From: Chloroflexota bacterium
Lineage (GTDB): Bacteria > Chloroflexota > Dehalococcoidia > Dehalococcoidales > JACQON01
Assembly: GCA_016202545.1 (NCBI GenBank)
Contig: JACQON010000021.1
Span: 32,639-96,638, forward strand
DNA length: 64,000 nt
Direction of reading: 5' to 3'
Position numbers and translations under genes: made by a program. Shown in pieces: positions 10,468 to 20,899 of this stretch. The stretch's first letter is position 1. Every line of letters begins with the position of its first letter. Under the pieces are notes generated by a model. That model did not search any database. It was not told the origin of the DNA and was given only the letters and a program-made list of their open reading frames with translations.

Positions 10468-11317
10468 AATCGGCGTTATCGGCGGGAGCGGGCTGTATGA
10501 TATTGACGGGCTGACCGGGGTGGAAGAGGTTGATGTAAGCACCCCCTTCGGCAGGCCGAGTGACGCCATCGCCATCGGCAGGCTGGAGGGGATGGGGATA
10601 GCCTTTTTGCCCCGCCACGGCAAGGGGCACCGCATCTCGCCCGGCGAGATTCCGGCCAGGGCTAACATCTACGCCCTCAAATCGCTGGGGGTGGAGTGGC
10701 TTATCTCGGTCAACGCCGTGGGCAGCTTCAAAGCGGAAATCAAGCCCGGCGACCTGGTCATCCCCGACCAGATGATTGACCGCACCCGCGGCCGCATCAG
10801 CACCTTCTTCGGCGGGGGCATCGTCGTCCATATCCCCTTCGCCAACCCCATCTGCCCGGTGCTCAGCCAGATTGTCTACCAGGCAGCGGTCGAGGTCGGC
10901 GCAGCCGTGCACCGCGGAGGCACCTATCTCGTTATGGAAGGCCCGGCCTTCTCCACGCGGGCCGAGTCCAGGCTGTACCGCTCCTGGGGTGCCGACATCA
11001 TCGGCATGACCGCTCTGCCTGAGGCCAGGCTGGCGCGGGAAGCCGAGATGTGCTACGCCATCATCGCCGGCGTCACTGACTATGATAGCTGGCGTGAGGA
11101 AAGCGAGCCTCTGGCCATAGATGCCATCATCGCCGTCCTGCGCCGGAACATCGACAATATCAAGCAGATTATCAAGCTGGCCGTAGGCCGGATACCAGAG
11201 GCACGCCAGTGTGAATGCGCCACGGCATTGAAGACGGCCATCGTCACCGACCCCGGAATGGTGCCGGCCCGGCAAAAGACAAAGCTCAAACTGCTGCTGG
11301 GCAAGTACGTCGAGTAA
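10454..11317 (+). CDS. mtnP: S-methyl-5'-thioadenosine phosphorylase
   Basis: IGVIGGSGLYDIDGL, FLPRHGKGHRISP, EGPAFSTRAES, GMTALPEARLAREAEMCYA. Confidence 0.94.
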   Translation: MPQAKIGVIGGSGLYDIDGLTGVEEVDVSTPFGRPSDAIAIGRLEGMGIAFLPRHGKGHRISPGEIPARANIYALKSLGVEWLISVNAVGSFKAEIKPGDLVIPDQMIDRTRGRISTFFGGGIVVHIPFANPICPVLSQIVYQAAVEVGAAVHRGGTYLVMEGPAFSTRAESRLYRSWGADIIGMTALPEARLAREAEMCYAIIAGVTDYDSWREESEPLAIDAIIAVLRRNIDNIKQIIKLAVGRIPEARQCECATALKTAIVTDPGMVPARQKTKLKLLLGKYVE

Positions 11318-11413
11318 TAAGACGTGCCCGGCCGCGGGAGGGCCTTCCCCGGCCGGCGGATTTATGCTTTAATATAGGCGTGGGATTGACGGACTTAGAA
11401 AGGCCCGGCCTTT

Positions 11414-12445
11414 ATGCCTGACACCGATTTCGGCTGCCTGCCGACAGTCATCGGCAGCATGCCCCACACCGACCCGGAAAGCGCCTGCGCCCAGGTCATC
11501 ACCTATCTCAAGGACATCCCGGCCTGGCCCCAGTTGCCCAGGCGCTCCTTCCTGGAAAATATGTGCGTCCAGTATAGCCAGGGCTTCCCCGGGCTGGTGA
11601 CGGAAAGCGAGCGCATCTATGTCGACCGCTCTCAGGACCTGAGCCGACCCCTTGAGCGGCTATATGCCGCCTACCTGAAGAACGACATTGACGAGTACCC
11701 CGTCACCCCTGAGTATGCCGCCGGACTCCACAGCTTCCTGGCCCTGGCTGGCCTGTCTCCGCTGGCGGTAAAAGGGCAGGTAACCGGCCCGGTCACCTGG
11801 GGTCTGACCGTCACCGATGAGACCCGCCGCGCCGTTCTCTATGATGACACCCTGGCCGACGCCGCGGCCAAGCTGCTCAGGCTGAAGGCGGGCTGGCAGG
11901 AAAAGAAGCTCAGGCAGATTTCCAGGAACACCATTATCTTCGTTGATGAGCCGTATATGGAGGCCTACGGCTCCAGCAGCTTCATCGCCGTGTCCAGGGA
12001 GAGGGTAATCAGCCTGCTGGAAGAGGTCTTTGGCGGCATCAGCGGGCTCAAAGGAGTCCATTGCTGCGGCAACACCGACTGGTCGGTCCTGCTCGATACC
12101 AGCGCCGATATAGTGAGCTTTGACGCCTACAATTACGCCCGGTCGCTGAGCCTCTATCCCGCCGAAGTAAAAAGGTTCCTGGACAGGGGAGGCGCTATAG
12201 CCTGGGGAATAGTGCCCAATAACGAGGAGGCCCTGGCCAAAGAATCGGCGGCCAGCCTGAAAGACCGCCTGGAGGAAGCCATGGCGCCTTTAACCAGGAA
12301 GGGGATTCCCTTCAAGCAACTCATCGAGCGGGGATTGCTCACCCCGAGCTGCGGGCTGGCGTCTGTGTCCACTGAAGAAGCTTCTGCCCGGGCGCTGGAG
12401 CTGCTGGTTGCGCTCTCAGCCAAGATGAGGAAGCGGTATATCTAG
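11414..12445 (+). CDS. MetE C-terminal-like / UROD-fold protein (possible core-MetE methionine synthase)
   Basis: GSMPHTDPESA, DEPYMEAYGS, HCCGNTDWS, TPSCGLAS; ~343 aa, no MetE N-terminal half. Confidence 0.7.
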   Translation: MPDTDFGCLPTVIGSMPHTDPESACAQVITYLKDIPAWPQLPRRSFLENMCVQYSQGFPGLVTESERIYVDRSQDLSRPLERLYAAYLKNDIDEYPVTPEYAAGLHSFLALAGLSPLAVKGQVTGPVTWGLTVTDETRRAVLYDDTLADAAAKLLRLKAGWQEKKLRQISRNTIIFVDEPYMEAYGSSSFIAVSRERVISLLEEVFGGISGLKGVHCCGNTDWSVLLDTSADIVSFDAYNYARSLSLYPAEVKRFLDRGGAIAWGIVPNNEEALAKESAASLKDRLEEAMAPLTRKGIPFKQLIERGLLTPSCGLASVSTEEASARALELLVALSAKMRKRYI

Positions 12446-12561
12446 CAGGAAGACGCCGCGGCCGCTCTTTCGCCTGTTTTATCGGCACCTGTGGCCACCG
12501 GGCCGTATGGTAAAAACGCCGGCTTTGGTGTATACTACTAACTTAAAAAGCCCGGAGTTCC

Positions 12562-13065
12562 ATGGGGCAAGTTTGTCTGCTTACCGGCAAACCAGGGACG
12601 GGGAAGACCAGCATCATCAAACAGGTGGTGGCCGGGCTCAAAGGCAAGGCCGGTGGCTTTTACACCGAGGAAATACGGAGGCAGGGAATCAGGGAGGGCT
12701 TCAGGCTGTTCACCCTGGACGGGCAGAGCGCCATACTGGCCCATGTCGATATCGAAAGCCCCTATCGAGTAGGCAAGTACGGGGTTGATGTCGACAGCCT
12801 GGAGCGGGTGGGTGTGCCCGCCCTGCGCCGCGCAGCCGGGGACTGCGACCTAGTGGTGATTGATGAAATCGGGAAGATGGAGCTATTCTCCGCCAGCTTC
12901 AGGGAAACCGTGTGGCAGATAATAACCAGCGGGAAGCGGGTGCTGGGAACTATCATGCTCCAGCCCCACCCGTGGGCGGACGCCATCAAGCGCCTGCCTG
13001 GTTTAGAGCTGATAACGGTTACCAGGACCAACCACCGGGAAGTGCTGGAGAAGTTATCCGCATAG
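12562..13065 (+). CDS. THEP1-type nucleoside-triphosphatase
   Basis: LTGKPGTGKTSIIKQV, GGFYTEEIR, VIDEIGKMELFS. Confidence 0.92.
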   Translation: MGQVCLLTGKPGTGKTSIIKQVVAGLKGKAGGFYTEEIRRQGIREGFRLFTLDGQSAILAHVDIESPYRVGKYGVDVDSLERVGVPALRRAAGDCDLVVIDEIGKMELFSASFRETVWQIITSGKRVLGTIMLQPHPWADAIKRLPGLELITVTRTNHREVLEKLSA

Positions 13066-13083
13066 GGGAAGGAGGCAATAGAA

Positions 13084-14427
13084 ATGAACCTGAAAAATAG
13101 TGACGAGGCCAAAGAGTATGTCCGCAAGATGGTCAAGGAGCGCGATGTAAAGTTCATCCGGCTGTGGTTCACCGATATCCTGGGCTTCTTGAAGGGCTTT
13201 GCCATTACCGTGGAAGAGTTGGATGGCGCCCTGGAGGAAGGGATGGGGTTTGACGGTTCCTCGATAGAGGGGTTCGCTCGCATAGATGAGAGCGATATGG
13301 TAGCTATGCCCGACCCTAACACCTTTGTCGTACTCCCCGAAAAGCTGCGAGAAAAACACGGCATAGCCAGGATGTTTTGTGACATTCTGCGGCCAGGAGG
13401 CAAGCCTTTCGAGGGTGACCCCAGGTATGTTCTCAAGCGGAACTTGCAGCGGGCGGCGGACATGGGCTTCACTTACTACGTGGGGCCGGAACTGGAGTAC
13501 TTCTACTTCAAGGACTCCAAGGGGACCGAGATACTGGATGAAGGGGGCTATTTTGACATGGTCCCCCTGGATGCCGCCATCGGCCTGAGAAAGGAAACCG
13601 TGCTCACGCTGGAAGAGCTGGGCATCGGCGTGGAATACTCTCACCATGAGGTAGCTACCAGCCAGCACGAGATAGATATGAGGTATACTGACGCCCTGAC
13701 CATGGCGGATAGCGTGATGACCTACCGCCTGGTGGTCAAAGAGGTAGCTCTCAAGCACGGCGTCTATGCTACCTTTATGCCCAAGCCGGTTTTCGGCATC
13801 AACGGCAGCGGTATGCATACCCACCAGTCGCTGTTCCGGGGCGAGCGGAACGCCTTCTTCGACTCGAAAGACCCCTATTGCCTTTCCGGGATGGCCAGGC
13901 ACTATATAGCCGGTCTGCTGAAGCATGCTCCTGAAATTACCTCTATCACCAACCAGTGGATAAACTCTTACAAGCGGCTGGTTCCCGGCTACGAGGCGCC
14001 GGTATACCTGTCCTGGGCACGACGCAACCGCTCTGACCTGATTAGAGTCCCTGAGTACCGGCCGGGCAGGGAAAAGGCGACTAGGATTGAATTCCGCTCT
14101 CCCGACCCGGCCTGCAACCCTTACCTTGCCTTCAGCGTGATGCTGGCCGCCGGGCTGGAAGGGGTGGAGAAGGAATATCCGAGCCCCGACCCGGTCGAAG
14201 AAAATGTGTATGAGATGACCGAGGAGGAGAGACAGAGCAGGGGGATACGTTCCCTGCCTGCCAGCCTTCTGGAGGCCATCCAGCTCACTGAAAAAAGCAA
14301 GTTGGTGCGAAAAGCTCTCGGCGACCATGTTTTTGATGCTTTCATCAAGAACAAGAAGATAGAGTGGGACCAGTACCGGACACAGGTAACTGAATATGAG
14401 CTTAAGAGATACCTGCCAGTGCTGTAG
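13084..14427 (+). CDS. glnA: type I glutamine synthetase
   Basis: FTDILGFLKGFAI, GFDGSSIEGFARIDESDM, NGSGMHTHQSLF, RIEFRSPDPACNPYLAF. Confidence 0.95.
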   Translation: MNLKNSDEAKEYVRKMVKERDVKFIRLWFTDILGFLKGFAITVEELDGALEEGMGFDGSSIEGFARIDESDMVAMPDPNTFVVLPEKLREKHGIARMFCDILRPGGKPFEGDPRYVLKRNLQRAADMGFTYYVGPELEYFYFKDSKGTEILDEGGYFDMVPLDAAIGLRKETVLTLEELGIGVEYSHHEVATSQHEIDMRYTDALTMADSVMTYRLVVKEVALKHGVYATFMPKPVFGINGSGMHTHQSLFRGERNAFFDSKDPYCLSGMARHYIAGLLKHAPEITSITNQWINSYKRLVPGYEAPVYLSWARRNRSDLIRVPEYRPGREKATRIEFRSPDPACNPYLAFSVMLAAGLEGVEKEYPSPDPVEENVYEMTEEERQSRGIRSLPASLLEAIQLTEKSKLVRKALGDHVFDAFIKNKKIEWDQYRTQVTEYELKRYLPVL

Positions 14428-14463
14428 GTCAGACTCACACGGCCAGCGTGACGGAGGCAGCCT

Positions 14464-16218
14464 GTGAAGCGGGCGGTCGATATGCACCGGCTGCGAATCG
14501 GCATGGCCCAGATTAATGCCACCGTTGGCGACTTCAAGGGCAACGTCGGCAAGATTCTGGAGGCTATTGACCGGGCGCGCTCTCTTGAGGTTGACCTGCT
14601 CACCTTTCCTGAGCTGGCCATCTGCGGTTACCCGCCGGAAGACCTCCTGCTCAAGCCCCAGTTCATCAGGGAGAACCTGAACTCCCTCAACCAGGTCATC
14701 GAGCATTCCTCAGGTCTGACCGTGGTGGTGGGATTTGTTGACGTCAGCGGCGATATCTTCAACGCCGCCGCCGTCATCCACGACGGGAAGCTGGCCGGCG
14801 TCTATCACAAGATATACCTGCCCAACTATGGCGTCTTTGATGAGAACCGCTATTTCCAGTCTGGTAAAGAATGCCCCATCTATGTCATAAATGGCGTCGG
14901 CGTGGGGGTCAATATCTGCGAGGACATCTGGTACGAGGCCGGCCCGGCCACGACACAGGCCTACTTCGGGGCTGAGGTTATCGTAAACATAAGCGCCTCG
15001 CCCTATCATCTGGGCAAAGGAGATTTCAGGGAGAGAATGCTGGCGACACGCGCCACTGATAATGTGGCCATCTTTGCCTACAACAACCTGGTGGGCGGAC
15101 AGGACGAACTGGTGTTTGATGGCAACAGCATGATAGTGGATGAAAAAGGGCAGGTGGTGGCCAGGGGCAAGCAGTTCGAAGAAGAACTGATAGTAGCTGA
15201 CCTGGGTGTGGAGGCAGTGTTCCGGGTACGCCTTCACGACCCGAGGTGGAGAAAGGGGATGCCGCTGCTGGAGACGCCACGCTGGCAGGCGACCACGGCC
15301 GCGATATCAGAGGCGCCCTCGGCGGTGCCCAAGCCGCCGCTCCCCAAACGCCAGGTTGAGGCGCGCAGCTTCCCTGAGGAGGTCTACGATGCGCTGGTGC
15401 TGGGCACGCGGGACTACGTGCTCAAAAATGGCTTCACCAAGGTGTTGATTGGGCTGTCAGGCGGTATAGATTCCAGCCTGGTAGCTACCATCGCTGCGGA
15501 CGCTCTGGGAGCGTCAAACGTGGTCGGGGTATCTATGCCTTCCCAATATTCCTCGCCCGGCAGCATGGCGGATGCCAGGTTGCTGGCCGATAACCTGGGC
15601 ATCACACTGCTTAGTATCCCCATTACCCCGATTTATCAGGCGTATCTGGAAACGCTGAAGACACCCTTTAAGGGAACTGAGCCCGGCGTGGCTGAGGAGA
15701 ACATCCAGGCCCGCATCAGGGGCAACCTTCTCATGGCCCTGTCTAACAAGTTCGGCTGGCTTGTCCTCACCACGGGCAATAAAAGCGAGATGGCCACCGG
15801 CTATTCCACCCTGTATGGAGATATGGCTGGCGGCTTCGCCGTGATAAAGGACGTGCCCAAGACCATGGTCTATGAGGTAGCCCGCTACCGGAACTCGAAG
15901 GCAGGGCAGGAGCTAATACCTGCCACGGTGCTGGAGAAAGTGCCCTCGGCTGAGCTGCGGCCGAATCAGAAGGATACCGATAGCCTGCCTCCTTACGAGC
16001 TGCTTGACCCGGTGCTGAAAGCCTATGTTGAGGAAGACAAGAGCGTGGAGCAAATCATCGAGCTGGGGATGGAGGAACAGGTGGTCAAGCAGGCCGCCCG
16101 GCTGGTGGACAACAGCGAGTATAAGCGCCGCCAGGCATCACCGGGGATAAAGATAACCCCCAGGGCGTTCGGCCGGGATAGGCGTTTGCCCATTACCAAC
16201 CGCTTCAAAGGGTGGTAG
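14464..16218 (+). CDS. nadE: glutamine-dependent NAD+ synthetase
   Basis: N-terminal nitrilase domain; IGLSGGIDSSLVATIA; TTGNKSEMATGYSTLYGDMAGGFAVIKDVPKT. Confidence 0.95.
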   Translation: MKRAVDMHRLRIGMAQINATVGDFKGNVGKILEAIDRARSLEVDLLTFPELAICGYPPEDLLLKPQFIRENLNSLNQVIEHSSGLTVVVGFVDVSGDIFNAAAVIHDGKLAGVYHKIYLPNYGVFDENRYFQSGKECPIYVINGVGVGVNICEDIWYEAGPATTQAYFGAEVIVNISASPYHLGKGDFRERMLATRATDNVAIFAYNNLVGGQDELVFDGNSMIVDEKGQVVARGKQFEEELIVADLGVEAVFRVRLHDPRWRKGMPLLETPRWQATTAAISEAPSAVPKPPLPKRQVEARSFPEEVYDALVLGTRDYVLKNGFTKVLIGLSGGIDSSLVATIAADALGASNVVGVSMPSQYSSPGSMADARLLADNLGITLLSIPITPIYQAYLETLKTPFKGTEPGVAEENIQARIRGNLLMALSNKFGWLVLTTGNKSEMATGYSTLYGDMAGGFAVIKDVPKTMVYEVARYRNSKAGQELIPATVLEKVPSAELRPNQKDTDSLPPYELLDPVLKAYVEEDKSVEQIIELGMEEQVVKQAARLVDNSEYKRRQASPGIKITPRAFGRDRRLPITNRFKGW

Positions 16219-16258
16219 TCGGCTATATCCATACCACAACGCCGAAAGGAAGCAGCCC

Positions 16259-17257
16259 GTGTCACAGTTGCCAGCGCTGGTGGAAGCGCTACTGGACCCG
16301 AAGGCCTACCCCGAGCGACCACGCCGGATAGACCTGATTCAGACCCAGATGTCCTTCGTTTTCCTGGCCGATGACTATGTGTACAAGGTTAAAAAGCCGG
16401 TAGACCTGGGCTATCTGGACTATACCACTCTGGAGAAGCGCCGTCTTTACTGCCGCCGGGAAGTTGAGCTTAACCGTAGGCTGTGCCCTGATGCCTACCT
16501 GGGCGTAGTGGCAATAACCGGCGAAAAGGGCGCTACCGTAGGCGGTCAGGGTGAGGTGGTGGAGTATGCGGTGAAGATGCGCCGCCTTCCCCAGGAAAAG
16601 ATGATGAACGCGCTGCTGGCTCAGGGCCAGGTGTCAGCAGAGATGGTGGTCAGGGTGGCCGATAAACTGGCGGAGTTTCACCGCAGCGCCGAGACCAGTG
16701 CCGCTGTCAGCGTCTTCGGCGACCTTGCCGCCATCATCCAGAACACTGCCGAGAACTTCGCCCAGACGGAAAAGTATATCGGCAATACTATTCCCCTGGA
16801 GAGATATCAAAGCATCAAGGCCTACACTGACGGCTTCATCCGGGGAAATGCGTCCTTGTTCCGTAAGCGGATGGCTGACGGCAGGATAAGGGACTGTCAC
16901 GGAGACCTTCACGCGGCGCACATCTGCTTCACTGACGGCATCTGCATTTACGATTGTATAGAGTTTAACGACCGCTTCAGGTACTGCGATATTGCCTCGG
17001 AGGTCGCCTTTCTGGCCATGGACCTGGACCATTACGGATGGCCTGACCTGTCACGCGGCTTCGTTGACGCTTACATGGTCTACAGCCAGGACAGGGAGCT
17101 GCCGGAGCTGCTCGATTTCTATAAATGCTACCGGGCCTATGTCAGGGGCAAGGTGGAGAGCTTCAAGCTGGATGACCCCCACATACCTCCACAGGATAAG
17201 ATGAAGGTTAAGGATATTGCCAGGAGATACTTTGAGCTTGCCGAGTCATATATATGA
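16259..17257 (+). CDS. aminoglycoside phosphotransferase-like protein (N-terminal half of COG2187-type protein)
   Basis: YKVKKPVDLGYLDYTTLEKR, CHGDLHAAHIC, DCIEFNDRFRYCDIASEVAFLAMDLD. Confidence 0.85.
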   Translation: MSQLPALVEALLDPKAYPERPRRIDLIQTQMSFVFLADDYVYKVKKPVDLGYLDYTTLEKRRLYCRREVELNRRLCPDAYLGVVAITGEKGATVGGQGEVVEYAVKMRRLPQEKMMNALLAQGQVSAEMVVRVADKLAEFHRSAETSAAVSVFGDLAAIIQNTAENFAQTEKYIGNTIPLERYQSIKAYTDGFIRGNASLFRKRMADGRIRDCHGDLHAAHICFTDGICIYDCIEFNDRFRYCDIASEVAFLAMDLDHYGWPDLSRGFVDAYMVYSQDRELPELLDFYKCYRAYVRGKVESFKLDDPHIPPQDKMKVKDIARRYFELAESYI

Positions 17258-17333
17258 CTCGGGGTCATCGAGATTACGGGTAAGCCAGGCAGTATAAAAG
17301 GTCACACATGATGACTAATAGGAGCTTGGCCAG

Positions 17334-17622
17334 ATGGAAATAATTGATTTAACGGACGAATACAAGCAGCTATATTTTGTCTGCCTTGAAGACTGGTCAG
17401 AAGCTTGGCGACAGGGTAGTGTTTCAAGGGGTCAACACATTTGACAGTGAGGCCCTCCTGGAATGGGGAATTGCCGACGCCCTGCTTGTAGATGGCAGGC
17501 CGGTGAGAACGGGAACGCCTCCTCCATACGAGAGAATAAAGCGGCTCATCGCCAAAAGGGTTAAAAAATTAAAGCCCTGGGCTATAAGTGATTGCTTCGC
17601 TCGCAATAGCGGGAAAGCGTAA
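17334..17622 (+). pseudogene. remnant of GNAT acetyltransferase with YoaP-like C-terminus: N-terminal ~24 codons joined out of frame to C-terminal ~60 codons
   Basis: Frame 3: MEIIDLTDEYKQLYFVCLEDWSEA; frame 1: KLGDRVVFQGVNTFDSEALLEWGIADALLVDGRPVRTGTPPPYERIKRL. Confidence 0.65.
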
Positions 17623-17669
17623 TTAGTTGCTGCCCGGCGGGGCAGCAGGACACATAAGGGGGCGATAAA

Positions 17670-18272
17670 TTGGGAGGACCGCTCATGGAATTCATTGAGG
17701 CCGAGCTAAGAGACGGCTTCTTGCTTATCACCTGCGGCCTCCCCGGTACGCTGAAAACCGCCATAGCCGGGGAGATATCCAGGGCCAGGGGTTATCCCGC
17801 CCTGCGGACTGACCTGCTCAGGCAAGAGGTACTCAAAGGCGAAGACATCTTCGACGAGGGCGTGGCTTCTGATATGGAGCGGCGGGTCAGGGTCTACGAA
17901 GAGATGTTCAAGCGGGCGGATGAGGCCTTAGACAAGACTGATGGGGTGATACTGGATGCCACCTTCATCACCCAGTCGCTGCGCCGGCGGGCGGCTGAAA
18001 TCGCCGCCAGGCACAATAAGGCTTTCGTCATCGTCCAGACTGATTGTGCGTGGGAAGTGGCGGTTGCCCGCATACTGAGGCGGGGTGGGGAAGGCTACCG
18101 GTCAAACGCCGTCACCGAGCGGGCTTACCTCAATAATAAAAAGGAGTTCGAAAAGGTTGACCTGGAGGACTTCAAGACCCTGTACCCCGACCTCGATGTC
18201 GTTCATCTGGTAGTGGATGCCAGCCAGGAGCAGCCGCCAAGCTGGCATGTCATCAGAGCGCAGATGAGATAA
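17670..18272 (+). CDS. AAA/gluconate-kinase-like P-loop protein (C-terminal half of COG2187-type protein)
   Basis: ITCGLPGTLKTAIAGEIS degenerate P-loop; VILDATFITQSLRRRAAEIAA. Confidence 0.8.
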   Translation: MGGPLMEFIEAELRDGFLLITCGLPGTLKTAIAGEISRARGYPALRTDLLRQEVLKGEDIFDEGVASDMERRVRVYEEMFKRADEALDKTDGVILDATFITQSLRRRAAEIAARHNKAFVIVQTDCAWEVAVARILRRGGEGYRSNAVTERAYLNNKKEFEKVDLEDFKTLYPDLDVVHLVVDASQEQPPSWHVIRAQMR

Positions 18273-18372
18273 GCCGCCGCTGCAATTATCCAGATAGATA
18301 TGCTAAACTATTACTTAAGCGTTTTAGGCATCAGGTGCCAGCAGTCAACAGAAGATAGCATAGTGAGGCCAA

Positions 18373-19635
18373 ATGATTACTAAACACTATGACATTAAAG
18401 ACCCATCATTAGCCCTCGAAGGCAGGCAGCGGATAGAATGGGCTTCCCGCGAGATGCCGGTAATCAGGCTGCTCAGGGAGAAGTTTGCCCATGACAGGCC
18501 ATTTGAGGGCATCAGGATTTCAGCCTGTCTTCATATCACCACCGAAACGGCAAACCTGGCGCTGGCTTTGAAAGAGGGCGGGGCCAGCCTGATGCTGTGC
18601 GCCTCCAACCCGTTGAGCACCCAGGATGATGTTGCCGCTGCCCTGGTGGAGTACGGTATACCCACCAATGCCATCAGGGGAGAGGACGAAAAGACTTATT
18701 ATGCGCACATCGAGGCTGCCTTGAACTTCGGGCCGCAGCTTACCGTTGATGACGGGGCCGACCTGGTTACCACCCTTCATACCAAGCGAAGTGAGCTAAT
18801 TAAAGGTGTCATTGGCGGCACCGAGGAGACGACCACCGGCGTCATCAGGCTGCGCAGCCTGAGTCAGGCAGGGAAGCTAAAGTATCCCATAATCGCTATC
18901 AACGATGCCCAGACCAAGTACCTTTTCGATAACCGCTACGGCACCGGTCAGAGCACTATTGACGGTATTACCCGCGCCACCAATGTCCTCTGGGCGGGAA
19001 AAAAGGTGGTGGTCTGCGGCTATGGCTGGTGCGGGCGGGGCATAGCCATGAGAGCCAGGGGGTTGGGCGCCCATGTTATTATAGCTGAGGTGGAGCCGGT
19101 GCGGGCCCTAGAAGCGGTCATGGATGGCCTCCAGGTCATGCCCTTAATCGATGCTGCCAGGCTGGGAGACATCTTCATCACCGCCACCGGCGATAAGAGC
19201 GTCATTGACCGTGCTCATCTCCAGGTGATGAAGGATGGTGCCATTCTGGCCAACAGCGGGCATTTCAATGTTGAAATCAACATACCGGCCCTGGAGAGGT
19301 TAGCCGGTCACAAGCGGCGCATACGGCCTTTCGTTGATGAGTACGTCCTGGAAGATAAACGTCACGTTTACCTTCTGGGGGAGGGGAGGCTGATAAACCT
19401 GGCAGCCGCCGAGGGACATCCGGCCAGCGTCATGGATATGAGCTTTGCCAATCAGGCGTTATGCCTGGAATACCTGGTCAAAAACCGTGGCGGACTGAAG
19501 CCCGGGGTATACCAGGTGCCTGAAGATATTGACCACCAGGTAGCCAGGCTAAAGCTCCACTCCATGGGGGTTAAGATTGACGCTTTGACGACAGAACAGC
19601 AAAACTACCTGACCAGTTGGGAAGAAGGCACATGA
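18373..19635 (+). CDS. ahcY: adenosylhomocysteinase
   Basis: [73 protein letters not shown]. Confidence 0.95.
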   Translation: MITKHYDIKDPSLALEGRQRIEWASREMPVIRLLREKFAHDRPFEGIRISACLHITTETANLALALKEGGASLMLCASNPLSTQDDVAAALVEYGIPTNAIRGEDEKTYYAHIEAALNFGPQLTVDDGADLVTTLHTKRSELIKGVIGGTEETTTGVIRLRSLSQAGKLKYPIIAINDAQTKYLFDNRYGTGQSTIDGITRATNVLWAGKKVVVCGYGWCGRGIAMRARGLGAHVIIAEVEPVRALEAVMDGLQVMPLIDAARLGDIFITATGDKSVIDRAHLQVMKDGAILANSGHFNVEINIPALERLAGHKRRIRPFVDEYVLEDKRHVYLLGEGRLINLAAAEGHPASVMDMSFANQALCLEYLVKNRGGLKPGVYQVPEDIDHQVARLKLHSMGVKIDALTTEQQNYLTSWEEGT

Positions 19636-20862
19636 ATGAAAGGGGCACAGATGACTAACAGCTTCAGCAATTCGGCCAAGTATTTGCTAACCTCAGAGTC
19701 GGTTACCGAAGGGCATCCTGACAAGCTCTGCGACCAGATATCGGATGCCGTCGTAGATTCTATCCTCGGCCGTGACCCCCATGCCAGGATAGCCTGTGAA
19801 ACAGGGGTGACCAATGGCCTGGTAGTAGTTATGGGTGAGATTACTACCGACTGCTACACTGAGATTCCCCGGGTAGTACGTGAAGTGGTCCGTGATGCGG
19901 GTTATGTCCGTCCGGAATATGGCTTTGAATATCAGTCCTGCGGGGTGCTGGTCTCCATCAAGGAGCAGTCCCCAGACATCGCCCTGGGGGTGGACCGCTC
20001 CCAGGAGGCAAAACAGGCCGTGGCCGGTGACCCCTTTGACCTGGTTGGCGCTGGCGACCAGGGGATGATGATTGGCTTTGCCTGCAACGAGACGCCTGAG
20101 CTTATGCCTCTGTCCATTTCCCTGGCGCACAGGCTATGTAAACGCCTCGCCGAGGCGAGGAAGAAAAAGATAATCCCCTACCTGCGCCCGGACGGCAAGT
20201 CGCAGGTGACCGTTGAGTACAGCAACGGCCTGCCCAGGCGGATAGACACTGTGGTCATCGGCGCCCAGCATGACCCTGATGCCAGCTATGACAGGATTAA
20301 GCAAGACATCATGGAGCAGGTGATAAAAGACGTCATTCCGCCTCATCTGCTGGACAAGAACACCAAGTTCTATGTCAATTCTACCGGCCGCTTCGTTATC
20401 GGCGGTCCGGTGTCCGATACCGGATTCACCGGCCGCAAAATCCTGGTTGATACCTACGGAGGCATTGCCCGCCACGGCGGCGGCGCTTTCTCCGGCAAAG
20501 ACCCGACCAAAGTTGACCGCTCGGCAGCGTACATGGCCCGCTATATTGCCAAGAACATGGTAGCCGCCGGGCTGGCCGACCGCCTGGAGCTTCAGGTGTC
20601 TTACGCTATCGGCGTCGCTCACCCGCTCTCAATATCAGTAGAGACCTTCGGCACCGGCAAAGTTGACCAGGAGACCATTCTCAATCTTATTCAAAAGCAC
20701 TTCGACCTCAGGCCGGCAGCCATCATCCACAACCTTGACCTGTGTCACCCTATCTACCGGCAGACCGCCACCTACGGGCACTTCGGCCGGGATGACCTCA
20801 ATCTCCCCTGGGAGAAGACAGATAAAGCCGAAATCCTCAGAAGTGAAGCGCGGGGCGAGTGA
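19636..20862 (+). CDS. metK: S-adenosylmethionine synthetase
   Basis: [67 protein letters not shown]. Confidence 0.97.
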   Translation: MKGAQMTNSFSNSAKYLLTSESVTEGHPDKLCDQISDAVVDSILGRDPHARIACETGVTNGLVVVMGEITTDCYTEIPRVVREVVRDAGYVRPEYGFEYQSCGVLVSIKEQSPDIALGVDRSQEAKQAVAGDPFDLVGAGDQGMMIGFACNETPELMPLSISLAHRLCKRLAEARKKKIIPYLRPDGKSQVTVEYSNGLPRRIDTVVIGAQHDPDASYDRIKQDIMEQVIKDVIPPHLLDKNTKFYVNSTGRFVIGGPVSDTGFTGRKILVDTYGGIARHGGGAFSGKDPTKVDRSAAYMARYIAKNMVAAGLADRLELQVSYAIGVAHPLSISVETFGTGKVDQETILNLIQKHFDLRPAAIIHNLDLCHPIYRQTATYGHFGRDDLNLPWEKTDKAEILRSEARGE

Positions 20863-20899
20863 TAGGCTGGCCTGTTCGGCAAGAGCTGTCCGGGGCTGC

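Noticed and set aside
18272-18372. SAM/SAH riboswitch upstream of ahcY
   Set aside because: Conserved core elements not recognisable in this spacer.
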